From contig CALOEW010000042.1 of NCBI GenBank assembly GCA_942492445.1, forward strand, positions 1 through 64,000: a stretch of DNA of 64,000 bases, read 5' to 3'. Position 1 is the first letter of the stretch, and each line of letters starts with the position of its first letter. The position numbers and the translations under genes were made by a program. Under the pieces are notes generated by a model that had not been told where the DNA came from, ran no database searches, and saw nothing but the letters and a program-made list of their open reading frames with translations. This document shows, piece after piece, positions 63,938 to 64,000 of this stretch. Source of the DNA: NORP240 sp942492445 (GTDB lineage Bacteria > Pseudomonadota > Gammaproteobacteria > Pseudomonadales > Pseudohongiellaceae).

Positions 63938-64000
63938 TCAGAAAACCGCGAAACTTGAGGCCAGAGTGCCAACCACGAGCGTCCAGCCATCCACCATGAC
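63938..64000 (-). CDS. fliP: Flagellar export apparatus protein FliP (C-terminal end only)
   Basis: The last 20 codons before the stop at 63938 read VMVDGWTLVVGTLASSFAVF, matching the conserved FliP end (LVDGWxLLVGSLxxSF). The rest lies beyond the window. It is 15 bp upstream of fliQ, the usual fliPQR order. Confidence 0.82.
   Translation of the reverse strand, partial: VMVDGWTLVVGTLASSFAVF

Overview
The window looks like a chromosomal segment of a GC-rich, polar-flagellated, aerobic, probably marine gammaproteobacterium. This rests on FlhF/FleN-type flagellar control, a PomAB-like (sodium-type) stator, Mla-type lipid transport, biosynthetic SpeA, TonB-dependent receptors and many exported beta-propeller and cytochrome proteins. 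No rRNA, tRNA, CRISPR array, phage or complete insertion sequence was found. The genus cannot be named from the sequence alone.

Region 1 (1-10.6 kb) is an uptake and halogenase locus. Two nearly identical TonB-dependent receptors lie in tandem; the left one is cut by the window edge. They are followed by a flavin-dependent tryptophan-halogenase-family enzyme, divergent from a DUF6445-like protein and a SapC-family protein. A 270-bp nested palindromic element sits exactly at the halogenase stop codon.

Region 2 (10.6-20.5 kb) is an export-rich block: an unknown secreted protein, a GntR regulator, a heme-c/PHM-like copper monooxygenase, an unknown secreted protein, a PAL-like NHL propeller, and a Tat-exported two-subunit molybdenum hydroxylase. 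The PHM-like protein keeps all the expected copper ligands and the PAL-like protein keeps three candidate metal histidines. Together they resemble the two halves of the animal peptide C-terminal amidating enzyme. This is the most interesting candidate system here.

Region 3 (20.7-34.2 kb) is mostly housekeeping: speA, a YjdF-like membrane protein, mlaFEDCB, a frameshifted fused 3-oxoacid CoA-transferase, a MarR-EmrAB efflux operon with a readable promoter and operator, a cytochrome/Vgb-like propeller, and two small genes.

Region 4 (34.3-64 kb) is a nearly continuous flagellar cluster: pomA-pomB-pilZ, fliL, an orphan IS3-type OrfA, fliDST with an extra exported protein, flaG, flagellin, flgBCDEFGHIJKL, divergent flgA-flgM-flgN, fliA-fleN-flhF-flhA-flhB-fliR-fliQ and the end of fliP. 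A sigma-54 site upstream of flgB and a shared sigma-28-like motif upstream of flagellin and flgM fit a polar flagellar hierarchy.

Five genes (CoA-transferase, a small membrane protein, pomA, flgI, flhF) carry six single-base indels, all in short homopolymers, while their neighbours are intact. This suggests sequencing or assembly error more than decay. A second palindromic element family (ends TAGGGAACCTC...) is scattered through the right two thirds and repeatedly abuts stop codons.
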